Assembly (NCBI RefSeq): GCF_000613125.1
Contig: NZ_HG964497.1
Coordinates: 1,001,746-1,065,745, forward strand
Reading direction: 5' to 3'
DNA length: 64,000 nucleotides
Source of the DNA: Bacillus sp. EB01
GTDB taxonomy: Bacteria > Bacillota > Bacilli > Bacillales > Cytobacillaceae
Shown here piece by piece: positions 33,287-41,679 of this stretch. Within the stretch, counting starts at the first letter, position 1, and each line of letters opens with the position of its first letter. The notes beneath the pieces were generated by a model. That model saw nothing but the letters and a program-made list of their open reading frames with translations, made no database searches and had not been told where the DNA came from. The translations under genes were made by a program, and so were the position numbers.

Positions 33287-33420
33287 AAGTATGCGTAAAT
33301 CTTAAAAAGTATGCATAAAATCGAAAAAGTGTTCATAAAATCCAAAAAGTATGCATAAAATCAAAAAAAGTGTTCGTAAAACCCAAAATGTATGCATAAA
33401 CTCAAAAACTTGTTTCGTAA
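33287..33420. repeat. 20 bp tandem repeat array, locus 2 (about seven copies)
   Basis: GTRTKCRTAA recurs near 33289, 33309, 33329, 33349, 33370, 33390 and 33411 (20-21 bp period) separated by AATC-AAAAA. Same unit as at 16819-16912. It occupies most of the gene-free space between pabA and the pabB fusion. Confidence 0.88.
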
Positions 33421-33488
33421 AATTCAAAAGAACAGCGACTAGCTTTGTAAGCAACTCCCATTCCTGTACCTCGAACCCATAACCCAGC

Positions 33489-34052
33489 CTAAACCTGCAC
33501 CAAATTCCTCACCATCAACTTCCCATCCTCTGTCAAAAATGCTTCCGGATGGAACTGGACACATTCAACCGCAAGCACCTTATGCCGCAAACCCATGATT
33601 TCGCCATCCTCACTCCGCGCACTCACCTCAAGGCAATCAGGCAGCGATTCCTCATCCACCACCAGCGAATGATACCGCGCAACAGCAACTGGCAACCGCA
33701 CACCCCGAAACGCCCCGCGCCCATCATGCGCCACATTCGAAACCTTCCCATGCATCGGCCGCCGCGCTTTCCGCACAATCCCGCCAAACGCCTGCGCAAT
33801 CACCTGCTGCCCAAGACAAACCCCGGCAATCCGCACCACACCACTAAACCGCTCAACCACATCCAAACAAATCCCAGCAGTATCCGGATTCCCAGGACCG
33901 GGCGACAACAAAATACAATTAGCCCCAAGCCGCTCAATCTCCTCGAGCGACACCTGGTCATTCCGCACCACTAAAACCTCTTCGCCAATCTCGCGAATAT
34001 ACTGCATCAGGTTATATGTAAACGAATCATAATTATCAACTACTAGAATCAC
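33489..34052 (-). CDS. pabA: Aminodeoxychorismate synthase glutaminase subunit
   Basis: Class I glutamine amidotransferase of 187 residues that supplies ammonia to PabB (and possibly to anthranilate synthase, as in Bacillus). DNYDSFTYNL starts the protein, LLSPGPGNP is at about 49-57, nucleophile Cys79 lies in GVCLGQQ, and the His-Glu pair is in FHPEAFLTEDG. GTG start with GTGGAG upstream at somewhat long spacing. It is unusual that about 400 bp of repeats separate it from pabB. Confidence 0.92.
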   Translation of the reverse strand: MILVVDNYDSFTYNLMQYIREIGEEVLVVRNDQVSLEEIERLGANCILLSPGPGNPDTAGICLDVVERFSGVVRIAGVCLGQQVIAQAFGGIVRKARRPMHGKVSNVAHDGRGAFRGVRLPVAVARYHSLVVDEESLPDCLEVSARSEDGEIMGLRHKVLAVECVQFHPEAFLTEDGKLMVRNLVQV

Positions 34053-34174
34053 CGGCCACCGGCTCCACTTCTATTAAAATACCAACACACCTATTATAGT
34101 AGAAACCGAACCCATCACCAACCTCAACCACCACCAACCACCAACACCACCCAATAACAAAAGATCCATCCAAT

Positions 34175-34205
34175 AAAAAACCGGACCCCAACCAGGCCCG
34201 GTCCA
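34175..34205 (-). terminator. Terminator of the FAD oxidoreductase gene
   Basis: ACCGG/CCGGT stem with a GC-rich loop that can also pair (GGACC/GGTCC), followed by TTTTTTA on the minus strand. Confidence 0.7.
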
Positions 34206-34211
34206 AATAAT

Positions 34212-35480
34212 CTAAATCCTTCCAATCAGCGGCCGCTCCCGCAAATACAACCCCAAATCCGCGCATCCACCCTCAACAATATCCCGCACAATCAACTTCG
34301 CCAGCAGCTGCCCATACACCATGCCATTATCCCCAAACGCAAACAAGAAATAGGAGCCTGGATACTCGTCATACACACCGACAATCGGCAGCCCATCACT
34401 CACCGATGCAAAAAACGCCCCGACACAATACTCTGCCTCGGCCTCAATATCCGGAAACAGCTTCCCGAGCTCAGCCATCAGCATATCCCGCTTCTCATGC
34501 AGTTTCTCATCGCGCTCACTCGCATCCGCCGTATCAACATCATGCCCGCCAATCACAAACCGCCCATCCGCCGTCGTCCGCAGAAACAAAAACGGTTGCG
34601 CCGTCTCCCACAACAGCATAGGGGTCAGACCCCCAATCCGGTTCGTCGTCACCACATACGTGCTCGAAATCGATGCCTTCTGCTCAGCCTTAATATCCAA
34701 ACCTTCATATCCTGTGGAAAAAATGGGTCGACGCGCCTTGATGGTATAACCGGCAGAAGTCCGCAACACTACGCTCCCCAGTTCGGCATCACTGCCGCCG
34801 CCTGCCAGGTCACCACGAGCATCCTCTTTGGAACCTCCAACCTCAAACTCACACCCAACCACCGAAGTTTCCTCAAACACCCGCATCCCTTTTCCGGCAG
34901 CATAATCAATCAGCGCATGAGTAAACCGGAACGGATTCAGTTCCCCGTCATTAAACGAATAAATCGCAGCCTCCCTGTTGAATCCAAACTGTTCCTGAAT
35001 CTCAGCTTTCCTCCAAAACTCAACATCAAAGCCGAACTCCTTCAGCAGACCGTACTCAGCCGAAAGCCGCCCGACATCATCCGCGGAGCTTGCTGCATAC
35101 AGCGTATCCCGCCGCGAAAACTCACTATCAATTGCTGCAGCTCTGGCCGCCTGTTCAATATCATCAATCGCATCCTTCATCAAGCCAAGATGCCTTCGTA
35201 TGTACTCCTTGCCAAACCGGCCGACCAGCTCGGTATACATCGTTTCGCCCGCGTACTGAATCAGCGCCGATGTCGCACTTGTCGTCCCGCCGCCAATTCG
35301 AGCCTTCTCAACAAGCACAACATCCAGTCCGGTTCCTGCCAAATAAAACGCACATTGCGCACCCGAACTCCCGCCGCCAACAATCACCACATCGCACTCA
35401 ATATCCGACTCAAGAGCAGGGTAGGAAGGGGTATCGGGAAAAGTCGTCGGCCAATAAAACGTACCAGAATGCAAATCCAT
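34212..35480 (-). CDS. FAD-dependent oxidoreductase (DadA/glycine oxidase-like)
   Basis: A 422-residue DAO-family flavoprotein: CDVVIVGGGSSGAQCAFYLAGTGLDVVLVEKARIGGGTTSATSALIQY is the N-terminal FAD fold (about 31-78), and GAFFASVSDGLPIVGVY plus FLFAFGDNGMVYGQLLAKLI close it at the C-terminus. It probably oxidises an amine or amino acid. It lacks a Rieske domain sometimes found in this subgroup. ATG 35480 has AGGAGG. The gene contains a GGGGTCAGACCCC palindrome at 34621, read in frame as part of GGLTPM. Confidence 0.85.
   Translation of the reverse strand: MDLHSGTFYWPTTFPDTPSYPALESDIECDVVIVGGGSSGAQCAFYLAGTGLDVVLVEKARIGGGTTSATSALIQYAGETMYTELVGRFGKEYIRRHLGLMKDAIDDIEQAARAAAIDSEFSRRDTLYAASSADDVGRLSAEYGLLKEFGFDVEFWRKAEIQEQFGFNREAAIYSFNDGELNPFRFTHALIDYAAGKGMRVFEETSVVGCEFEVGGSKEDARGDLAGGGSDAELGSVVLRTSAGYTIKARRPIFSTGYEGLDIKAEQKASISSTYVVTTNRIGGLTPMLLWETAQPFLFLRTTADGRFVIGGHDVDTADASERDEKLHEKRDMLMAELGKLFPDIEAEAEYCVGAFFASVSDGLPIVGVYDEYPGSYFLFAFGDNGMVYGQLLAKLIVRDIVEGGCADLGLYLRERPLIGRI
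34621..34633. repeat. GGGGTCAGACCCC palindrome, copy 4, inside a coding region
   Basis: Exact copy of the intergenic palindrome, preceded by ATA as in copy 1. It is read in frame within the oxidoreductase gene. Confidence 0.75.
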
Positions 35481-35744
35481 ATAAATCCTCCTGAAAATCA
35501 ACCATACCTATACTATTTCCATATTCCAGCAGGATTAAAAAGCTTGCTTCCGAAAATTTCTTCGGTCCCAAATAAAAAGTAGCATGTGGGCACCTGATTA
35601 TTTTAACTTATTGCCTTTCTTTTACGCCGAGCAATCGTATATAAAAGTGGGAAGTCCGAATAGTATGGTATTCTTTAGTCAATGAATCCTGAAGGCTGTC
35701 TTTTGGGGCACCTAAGATAATTTTAAAAGGAAATAGGTGATTGA

Positions 35745-36113
35745 ATGGGGAGCATCTTCTTAAAGCGAATTTATGAGCCGTATGATGAAACAGATGGATG
35801 CCGAATTTTGGTGGATCGCATTTGGCCGCGTGGGATTTCGAAGGAGGCTGCCAAGCTGCGCTATTGGTTTAAGGATATTGCACCGAGCAGTGATTTAAGA
35901 AAGTGGTTTTGTCATAAGCCGGAACTGTTTGAGGAGTTCCGCGAACGGTACATGTACGAGCTTCGTACCGACGAACAAAAACAAAAATTGATCGATAAAA
36001 TCCTTAATACAGCGGCAAATGAGCAGGTAACACTTTTGTACGGAGCAAAGGACCAAATCTATAACCATGCGGTTGTTTTGCACGAGGAGCTAATGAACCG
36101 TTCTGGAGAATGA
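35745..36113 (+). CDS. DUF488 family protein (YeaO-like)
   Basis: A 122-residue DUF488 protein: LKRIYEPYDETDGCRILVDRIWPRGISKEAAKLRYWFKDIAPSSDLRKWF is the family block, and LLYGAKDQIYNHAVVL ends it. Function unknown. ATG preceded by GGAAATAGGTG. Single gene with its own terminator. Confidence 0.88.
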   Translation: MGSIFLKRIYEPYDETDGCRILVDRIWPRGISKEAAKLRYWFKDIAPSSDLRKWFCHKPELFEEFRERYMYELRTDEQKQKLIDKILNTAANEQVTLLYGAKDQIYNHAVVLHEELMNRSGE

Positions 36114-36226
36114 TAATTTGGGCGGCCTTGGGAGACGGAAATAAAGTATTTTCACGACGAACAAGAAGCTTTCGTTTGTGGAGAGGGCATCAACCACCAA
36201 AAAACAAAGAATGTCAGAGACAGAAA

Positions 36227-36260
36227 GCGCCAATGATAAAATAATCGTTGGCGCCTTTTT
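36227..36260 (+). terminator. Terminator after the DUF488 gene
   Basis: GCGCCAA-GAT pairs with ATC-TTGGCGC, followed by CTTTTTG. Confidence 0.85.
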
Positions 36261-36271
36261 GCGTTTTCGGT

Positions 36272-36284
36272 GAAAATTTTTTCC
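36272..36284. promoter_or_regulatory. Candidate RpiR/NanR operator 1
   Basis: GAAAATTTTTTCC, an A/T-rich imperfect dyad with GAAA/TTCC ends. The identical 13-mer is at 44133 and a one-base variant at 38543, all at promoter positions of the sialic acid locus. The RpiR protein at 45116 is the obvious candidate ligand. Confidence 0.55.
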
Positions 36285-36310
36285 GAAAGTATAAAAATAA
36301 GAGAAAAAAA

Positions 36311-36338
36311 TTGCTCTTTACCTTTATTGTGATATAGT
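36311..36338 (+). promoter_or_regulatory. Promoter of the sialic acid operon, with operator-like dyad
   Basis: -35 TTGCTC (36311-36316), 16 bp spacer, -10 TATAGT (36333-36338). Directly downstream, GTGAAAGCGTTTTACA (36343-36358) resembles a cre site, but its half-site spacing is one base too long. Confidence 0.6.
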
Positions 36339-36383
36339 TTCTGTGAAAGCGTTTTACAACAAGTGAATAAGGAGCACAAAGAA

Positions 36384-36836
36384 ATGATAGCAGATCAAAT
36401 TCGTAATTATGTGTTGTATAAAGGCATGAATGAAAGAGTAGATTGGGCAGTTGAGTATATTCAAACCCATACTTTCGCAGGCCTGCAAACAGGTATGCAC
36501 GAGGTAGAGGGTCAAGAGATTTATTTTAACTTAATAGAATATGAGACAAAAGCTGTGGAAGAGCGCTTCTGGGAATCTCACAAAAAGTATCTGGATCTTC
36601 ATTATATTCTGGATGGCAAAGAATTTATCGCCCATGAGCATGTTGACAGAATGACCGTAAAACAGGAATACGAGCCAAAGGATGATTTTTACATCCTTGA
36701 TGGCAAAGTGCGGTCCAAGGTAAAGCTGGAACAAGGCGATTTTATGCTGTTATTTCCGAACGATGGGCATATGACAGGCATTAAAGTGGATGGTCCAGAA
36801 AAGGTAAGGAAAGTTGTTTTTAAAATTTTGATCTAG
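36384..36836 (+). CDS. YhcH/YjgK/YiaL family protein (sialic acid anomerase-like)
   Basis: A 150-residue single-domain cupin-like protein of the YhcH family (GLQTGMHEVEGQEIYFNLIEYETK, RFWESHKKYLDLHYILDGKEFI, LEQGDFMLLFPNDGHMTG). E. coli YhcH (NanQ) accelerates anomerisation of alpha-Neu5Ac so the lyase receives the open form. First gene of the locus. ATG 36384 is chosen: AAGGAG lies about 9 bp upstream; GTG 36363 has none. Confidence 0.85.
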   Translation: MIADQIRNYVLYKGMNERVDWAVEYIQTHTFAGLQTGMHEVEGQEIYFNLIEYETKAVEERFWESHKKYLDLHYILDGKEFIAHEHVDRMTVKQEYEPKDDFYILDGKVRSKVKLEQGDFMLLFPNDGHMTGIKVDGPEKVRKVVFKILI

Positions 36837-36844
36837 GATGTGCA

Positions 36845-38527
36845 GTGCAAATGATTAAAGAGATCGTAACAACAGATGTCTTGGTTGTTGGCAGCGGGAT
36901 TGCCGGTTTGAAAGTAAGTATGGAATTGGCGAAGGCCGGACAGAACATAATAATGTCAACGAAAACCCAGCTGTGTTCGGGTTCAAGCTTTTTTCCTTTA
37001 AAAGCATCCTTAGGAACACAGGTAACAAAAAACGAGGAAGATAAGGCAGTGTTTTTAGAGGATATTGATGCCGTCAGCCATAATATGCAAGACCGGGAAA
37101 TGGCGAAAATATATATTGAAGAGATTCAGGACCGAGTTGCGGAATTTCCTGAAATCGGAATTGATCCCTATAAGCTTTCAGATGACAGAAAAGCCTGCTT
37201 TGCCAACCACGGAAGAACGATTTACATGCTGAAGGACTGGGACAAGATTAGAGAAAATGTTACAGAAATCATCGAGCATTATCCAAACATTCATCTGATG
37301 GAAAGAACAGCTGTCGTTTCCTTATTGAAGCGGGGCGAAAGTATTATTGGGGCCATTCTGCTGAACCATGATAATGATTTTATCATCATTAACTGTAAGG
37401 CTGTCGTCCTTGCGACGGGCGGATTCGGAAATATTTATAAACATAATTTGAATCCAAATGATGTGGATGGTTCGGGGCATATTCTTGCTCTTGAGGCAGG
37501 GGCTGATCTCGTCAATATGGAATTCATCCAGTTTATCCCTGGCTTTACTTCGCCAAAATATAAGACATTATGGGGGGAGCATACCCTCAATTATTGCCGG
37601 GATTTTGTCGATGCGGAAGGAAACAGTATTTTAGATAAAGTGCTGCCTGAAGGGTTGACCAAGGAGGAGTGCTTTAAAAACCGAAGTACCCATGGTCCAT
37701 TTACCAACTCTTTGCCATCCAAATATTTCGATATTGCGATGATGAAGGAAATTTTAAAAACGAAAAATGAGGATGGCTTCGAATTAATCTATGATGAAGA
37801 CATTTACAAAAATGAAGGCGAATTCTATACCATCTATTTGAATTGGCTGGAAAACCGGGGCATCAACCTGGTCAGGGATAAAATGAAGATTGCACCTTTC
37901 GCCCATGCCAGCAATGGCGGTGTAAAAATCGACAGTAACGGCAGAACCGGGATACCCGGACTTTATGCTATCGGTGAATTGGCCGGAGGAATAGAAGGAG
38001 CTAATCGGCTTGGAGGAAATTCGACTGGAGCGTGCATGGTGTTTGGGAAACGAGCTGCCAAGGATTGCCTGGAATATGTAAACAGCGTAAAAAGGGAAGG
38101 CATCGATCGTGCGGAAGTGACGGATCACCTGACTAGTATAATTGAACCGTTTTCAACAGAAGTACAAGCTTCGCTGACACCGAACGAAGTCATGGATGCA
38201 GTCAGAGAAATCATGTGGTTCCATGGCAATGTGATCCGTGATGAAAAAAATCTCCAAGTGGCCTTGGCAAAAATTGACGAACTAAAATCCTCATTTAATA
38301 TGGGATACTTTGTCACTTCGGTAAAAGAGCGAAAAAGTGCCTTTAAGGCTAGAAACTTCCTGATTCTTTCAAAACTATTGCTAAAAGCAATGCTAGAAAG
38401 AAAGGAGAGCAGAGGGGCACATTATCGTGAGGACTATCCGGTGGAGCAAGAATCGTATAACAAAAGGTTATTTGTCTCACTGGAAAAAGACAATCTAACC
38501 CTTTATTTTGAAAAAACTAGAAACTAG
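36845..38527 (+). CDS. FAD-dependent fumarate-reductase/NadB-type flavoprotein in the nan locus
   Basis: A 560-residue flavoprotein of the succinate dehydrogenase/fumarate reductase/L-aspartate oxidase superfamily. The FAD motif GSGIAG is at 16-21, AVVLATGGFGNIY in the middle, and AHASNGGVKIDSNGRTGIPGLYAIGELAGGIEGANRLGGNSTGACMVFGKRAA is the C-terminal FAD/active-site block with conserved His and Arg. The capping domain contains HGPFTNSLPSKYFD, unlike NadB or FrdA. No covalent-FAD His, haem or FMN domain is visible. It lies 8 bp after the YhcH gene and ahead of nanA. Such flavoproteins reduce enoates or oxidise alpha-substituted acids; a role on a modified sialic acid is inferred. GTG 36845 has AGGA at 6 bp; ATG 36851 is possible. 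Confidence 0.8.
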   Translation: MQMIKEIVTTDVLVVGSGIAGLKVSMELAKAGQNIIMSTKTQLCSGSSFFPLKASLGTQVTKNEEDKAVFLEDIDAVSHNMQDREMAKIYIEEIQDRVAEFPEIGIDPYKLSDDRKACFANHGRTIYMLKDWDKIRENVTEIIEHYPNIHLMERTAVVSLLKRGESIIGAILLNHDNDFIIINCKAVVLATGGFGNIYKHNLNPNDVDGSGHILALEAGADLVNMEFIQFIPGFTSPKYKTLWGEHTLNYCRDFVDAEGNSILDKVLPEGLTKEECFKNRSTHGPFTNSLPSKYFDIAMMKEILKTKNEDGFELIYDEDIYKNEGEFYTIYLNWLENRGINLVRDKMKIAPFAHASNGGVKIDSNGRTGIPGLYAIGELAGGIEGANRLGGNSTGACMVFGKRAAKDCLEYVNSVKREGIDRAEVTDHLTSIIEPFSTEVQASLTPNEVMDAVREIMWFHGNVIRDEKNLQVALAKIDELKSSFNMGYFVTSVKERKSAFKARNFLILSKLLLKAMLERKESRGAHYREDYPVEQESYNKRLFVSLEKDNLTLYFEKTRN

Positions 38528-38542
38528 TTTTCTTTAAAAGGT

Positions 38543-38555
38543 GAAGATTTTTTCC
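38543..38555. promoter_or_regulatory. Candidate RpiR/NanR operator 2
   Basis: GAAGATTTTTTCC, one base from operators 1 and 3, about 30 bp upstream of the nanA promoter. Confidence 0.5.
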
Positions 38556-38582
38556 AAAAATACAAAAAATGAAGAAAATTAG

Positions 38583-38610
38583 TTACAAAACGAATTGTTT
38601 ATGTTATATT
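38583..38610 (+). promoter_or_regulatory. nanA promoter
   Basis: -35 TTACAA (38583-38588), 16 bp spacer, -10 TATATT (38605-38610), just ahead of a cre site. Confidence 0.6.
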
Positions 38611-38615
38611 CTGAT

Positions 38616-38629
38616 TGTAAACGTTATCA
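38616..38629. promoter_or_regulatory. cre site (CcpA) at the nanA promoter
   Basis: TGTAAACGTTATCA matches the CcpA consensus TGWAANCGNTNWCA at every position. It lies over the transcription start, the usual position for glucose repression. Confidence 0.85.
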
Positions 38630-38656
38630 AAAATAATCGATCAGGTGGGGAAAGAC

Positions 38657-39568
38657 ATGAATCTAGAAAAGTATAAAGGTATTATCCCTGCATTCTATGC
38701 TTGTTACGATGAGTCGGGAGAAGTATCAGAAAATAGAACAAAGGATCTCTGTAACTACCTTTTGGAAAAGGGTGTCAAAGGTCTCTATGTCGGTGGAAGC
38801 TCTGGGGAATGCATCTATCAAAATCTTGAAGAAAGAAAGGCAACGTTGAAATATGTTGCTGAAGCTCTTAAAGGAAAATTGACATTGATTGCCCACGTTG
38901 GTGCACCTTCAACGAGAGAAAGTGTAAGCCTGGCAAAATATGCAGCAGAGCTTGGTTATGATGCACTATCTGCTATTCCGCCAATCTACTTTAAGCTGCC
39001 TGACAGCTCGGTAATCAAGTATTGGACGGAAATCATGGAGTCAACAGACCTGCCATTCATTATTTACAATATCCCGCAGACAACTGGATATAATCTATCA
39101 ATTTCAACCTTCAAGAAGTTAATTGAAAATGAGAAGGTAATCGGTGTTAAGAATTCCTCGATGCCAGTAATGGATATTGAACGATTCAAGGCTGCTGCCG
39201 GAGATAATTTTATCGTGTTCAATGGCCCTGATGAACAGTATGTATCCGGAAGATTGATTGGCGCAGACAGTGGGATTGGCGGTACATATGCGGCAATGCC
39301 GGAGCTGCTTTTAAAAGCAGAAGAGTTTGTAGCAACAGGGAATTTTGAACAAGCAAAATCGATTCAGCGCGATATTAACGATATCATCATTGCTTTATGT
39401 TCGTTAAATGGCCATATGTATTCCGCTATTAAAGAGTTGTTGAAATTAAGAGGCGTAAATATCGGCAGTGTAAGAGGCCCGCTTGAGCCTGTAACAGGCG
39501 AGGACTTGAATAAGGTAGCGGAAATCAAGGACATGATCGACAATGCAATCCGTAAATACGAGATGTAA
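38657..39568 (+). CDS. nanA: N-acetylneuraminate lyase
   Basis: Class I aldolase that splits Neu5Ac into ManNAc and pyruvate. GGSSGECIYQNLEER (carboxylate-binding), YNIPQTTGYN with Tyr137 and GVKNSS with Schiff-base Lys165 are all in place, with the same numbering as E. coli NanA. 303 residues from ATG 38657, which has AGGTGGGG upstream. It heads the operon nanA-esterase-SBP-permeases-nanE under a cre-controlled promoter. Confidence 0.95.
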   Translation: MNLEKYKGIIPAFYACYDESGEVSENRTKDLCNYLLEKGVKGLYVGGSSGECIYQNLEERKATLKYVAEALKGKLTLIAHVGAPSTRESVSLAKYAAELGYDALSAIPPIYFKLPDSSVIKYWTEIMESTDLPFIIYNIPQTTGYNLSISTFKKLIENEKVIGVKNSSMPVMDIERFKAAAGDNFIVFNGPDEQYVSGRLIGADSGIGGTYAAMPELLLKAEEFVATGNFEQAKSIQRDINDIIIALCSLNGHMYSAIKELLKLRGVNIGSVRGPLEPVTGEDLNKVAEIKDMIDNAIRKYEM

Positions 39569-39570
39569 AA

Positions 39571-40227
39571 ATGAAAAGAAGAATCGTATGCTTTGGTGAT
39601 TCGAATACTTGGGGCTTTGATGCGAAATTACAGAAGAGGTTCCCGGAAGGCGTTAGATGGCCAAGCCTACTTGCTGAAAAGTTGGGCGAAGAGTTCCAGG
39701 TTGTCGAAGAAGGACTTTCGGGAAGGACTGCGGTAATCGACGACCCGCTTTTTGAAGGATTGAATGGCTATCGATATATCCATCCGTGTTTAATGAGCCA
39801 TGCACCGCTTGAATTGGTGATTATCATGCTAGGTACAAATGATACGAAAGAAAGGTTTCATCTAACTTCGTATAACATTGCACAAGGGATAGCCAGGATT
39901 TCACAAAAAGCGAAAACCACACTAGCAGGTGTAAATGGTGAATGTCCTCAAGTACTGGTGATTGCCCCGCCTCCGATTGGTAAAGAATACTTCAAAACGG
40001 ACGTGGGAAAATCGATGGGAACAGGCTGTGACACCAAATCGGCAGAGCTATCAACTTACTTAGAAGAACTAATGCAACTGCAAAACACGGAATTCCTGGA
40101 CACCAAGGGAAAAATTCCAATGAATAAGATTGATTTTATGCATTTAGATGAGGAAGGACACAGGCTTCTCGCTGAGCTTGTCTTCAATAAAGTGAAAACT
40201 ATTCTATCAAGGGAGAGAAAGCTATGA
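39571..40227 (+). CDS. SGNH-family esterase (probable sialate O-acetylesterase)
   Basis: SGNH/GDSL hydrolase of 218 residues. Block I is GDSNTWG (Ser11), block II GLSGRT, block III GTND, and block V DFMHLD with catalytic Asp/His. No signal peptide, so it acts in the cytoplasm. Starting 2 bp after nanA and overlapping the binding-protein gene by 4 bp, it most likely removes O-acetyl groups from imported sialic acid; this role is inferred from context. Confidence 0.85.
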   Translation: MKRRIVCFGDSNTWGFDAKLQKRFPEGVRWPSLLAEKLGEEFQVVEEGLSGRTAVIDDPLFEGLNGYRYIHPCLMSHAPLELVIIMLGTNDTKERFHLTSYNIAQGIARISQKAKTTLAGVNGECPQVLVIAPPPIGKEYFKTDVGKSMGTGCDTKSAELSTYLEELMQLQNTEFLDTKGKIPMNKIDFMHLDEEGHRLLAELVFNKVKTILSRERKL

Positions 40228-41606
40228 TTAAAAAACGTTTTCTTGCAACCGCTTTATCCGGTGTTCTGGCAGCATCCGTTTTCTTGGCTGGATGTTCAGG
40301 TGAAGAGTCAGGCAAATCGGCTGGCGGCTCAAAAGACGGAGAGACAATCGAATTGTCCCTGATGCTGACGCCGCAATGGAAGGGTGTCATGGATTCTTCT
40401 GAACAAGGGGCAGATTATGACAGTTTCTTCAAGCATGCAGCGGAAAAATTCTCTGAGCAATACAAGGAGCATGACGTTAAAGTAAACGTAGAAGTCATTG
40501 CCAGTGACCAGCGCGATGAACTGTTAAACGTTAAACTAAACGGCGGCACTCCTCCGGATATATTCTTTGAAAGTACATTTGCAATGGGTGACTACGCTCA
40601 TCGAGGCGCATTGGTACCTTTAAATGATATTGTCGAAGAGGATGCAAAGAAGGATATTGCCCAAAATTATTGGGACAGCGTGACATTTGGCGAAGATATT
40701 TACTTCTATCCATTCTCCCATATGCCGGGAACTTTATCGTATAACGCAGATATGTTTAAAGAAGCAGGCCTTGAACAATATATCGGCGATGAGAATGAAA
40801 TTAAAACATGGACTCTAGAAGAATATGAAACTATTTTAAAAACGTTGAAGAGTAAGCTGCCAAAGGATTCGTATCCAATGGGCCTTTATGCTCTGAATAA
40901 TCAAGGTGATACATGGAACCTCGCTTATTTAAGGATGTTCGGCAATGAGTTCTTTGATAAAAAGGGAAATATTATCCTTGGTGATGAGAAAGGTGCAAAA
41001 GCAGCTGAATGGTTAAAGAAAACATATGATGCCGGCCTAAGCAATCCTGGTGCGGAATCAGTTTCTTCTAACGACGTACTGGCTATGTTTAAAAACCAAA
41101 AAATTGCGATCGCTTTCACAAACTCTGTTTTATTTAATAACACCAAAGCGGAAATGAATGAAGGCAAAGCACCTAAATTCGATATCAGACTAGCAAACAT
41201 TCCATCTGAGAGCGGCGACCCGTTAACGTTCACTTATGTGTCCGGTGCTGCTGTATTCAATACGGGAGATGAAACTAGAATCAAAGTCAGCAAGGATTTT
41301 GTCAAATTCTTCTCCACTGATCCTGAACTCATTAAAGCATCCAAAAATGGTGTACCTGTCAGAACGTCTGTTGTAGACGAATTTAAGTCAGAAAACCCAT
41401 TATTTGAAGCCTATGATAAAAACGCGCCATACTTGTTCAACTTTACTGGCAGCGTACCTGGTTACAGCGAGTTAAGACAGGCGTTATATCCTGAACTGCA
41501 AGCGCTCTATACAGGCCAAAAGTCACCAGAACAAGCGGTAAAAGATTATGAGAAGAATGGCAACCGAATTATAAAAGAAGCAAAAGATAACTCAGCCATT
41601 GAATAA
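40224..41606 (+). CDS. Sugar ABC transporter substrate-binding lipoprotein (sialic acid)
   Basis: Family 1 extracellular solute-binding lipoprotein, 460 residues: a signal with lipobox LAGC (Cys23), a Ser/Gly-rich linker, then the two-lobed sugar-binding fold (LLNVKLNGGTPPDIFFESTFAMGDYAHRGALVPLND, FYPFSHMPGTLSYNADMFKEAGL). Context makes sialic acid or a derivative the likely ligand. No ATPase gene is in the cluster, so a shared MsmX-type ATPase elsewhere would be needed. Coupled by ATGA to the esterase. Confidence 0.9.
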   Translation: MIKKRFLATALSGVLAASVFLAGCSGEESGKSAGGSKDGETIELSLMLTPQWKGVMDSSEQGADYDSFFKHAAEKFSEQYKEHDVKVNVEVIASDQRDELLNVKLNGGTPPDIFFESTFAMGDYAHRGALVPLNDIVEEDAKKDIAQNYWDSVTFGEDIYFYPFSHMPGTLSYNADMFKEAGLEQYIGDENEIKTWTLEEYETILKTLKSKLPKDSYPMGLYALNNQGDTWNLAYLRMFGNEFFDKKGNIILGDEKGAKAAEWLKKTYDAGLSNPGAESVSSNDVLAMFKNQKIAIAFTNSVLFNNTKAEMNEGKAPKFDIRLANIPSESGDPLTFTYVSGAAVFNTGDETRIKVSKDFVKFFSTDPELIKASKNGVPVRTSVVDEFKSENPLFEAYDKNAPYLFNFTGSVPGYSELRQALYPELQALYTGQKSPEQAVKDYEKNGNRIIKEAKDNSAIE

Positions 41607-41628
41607 CCTTCTGCGTTAAAACATCAAT

Positions 41629-41658
41629 CATTAAAGCCCCTCCTTTGGGGCTTTAATG
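41629..41658 (+). promoter_or_regulatory. Intra-operon hairpin after the binding-protein gene
   Basis: CATTAAAGCCCC-6 nt-GGGGCTTTAATG, a perfect 12 bp stem without a T tract. In ABC operons such hairpins stabilise the upstream mRNA so that binding protein exceeds permease. Confidence 0.8.
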
Positions 41659-41679
41659 TTAGAAAGGTTAAGGATCGTT

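Noticed and set aside
36343-36358. Consensus cre site upstream of the YhcH gene
   Set aside because: Half-sites match but are one base too far apart for the CcpA consensus; kept only as an operator-like dyad.
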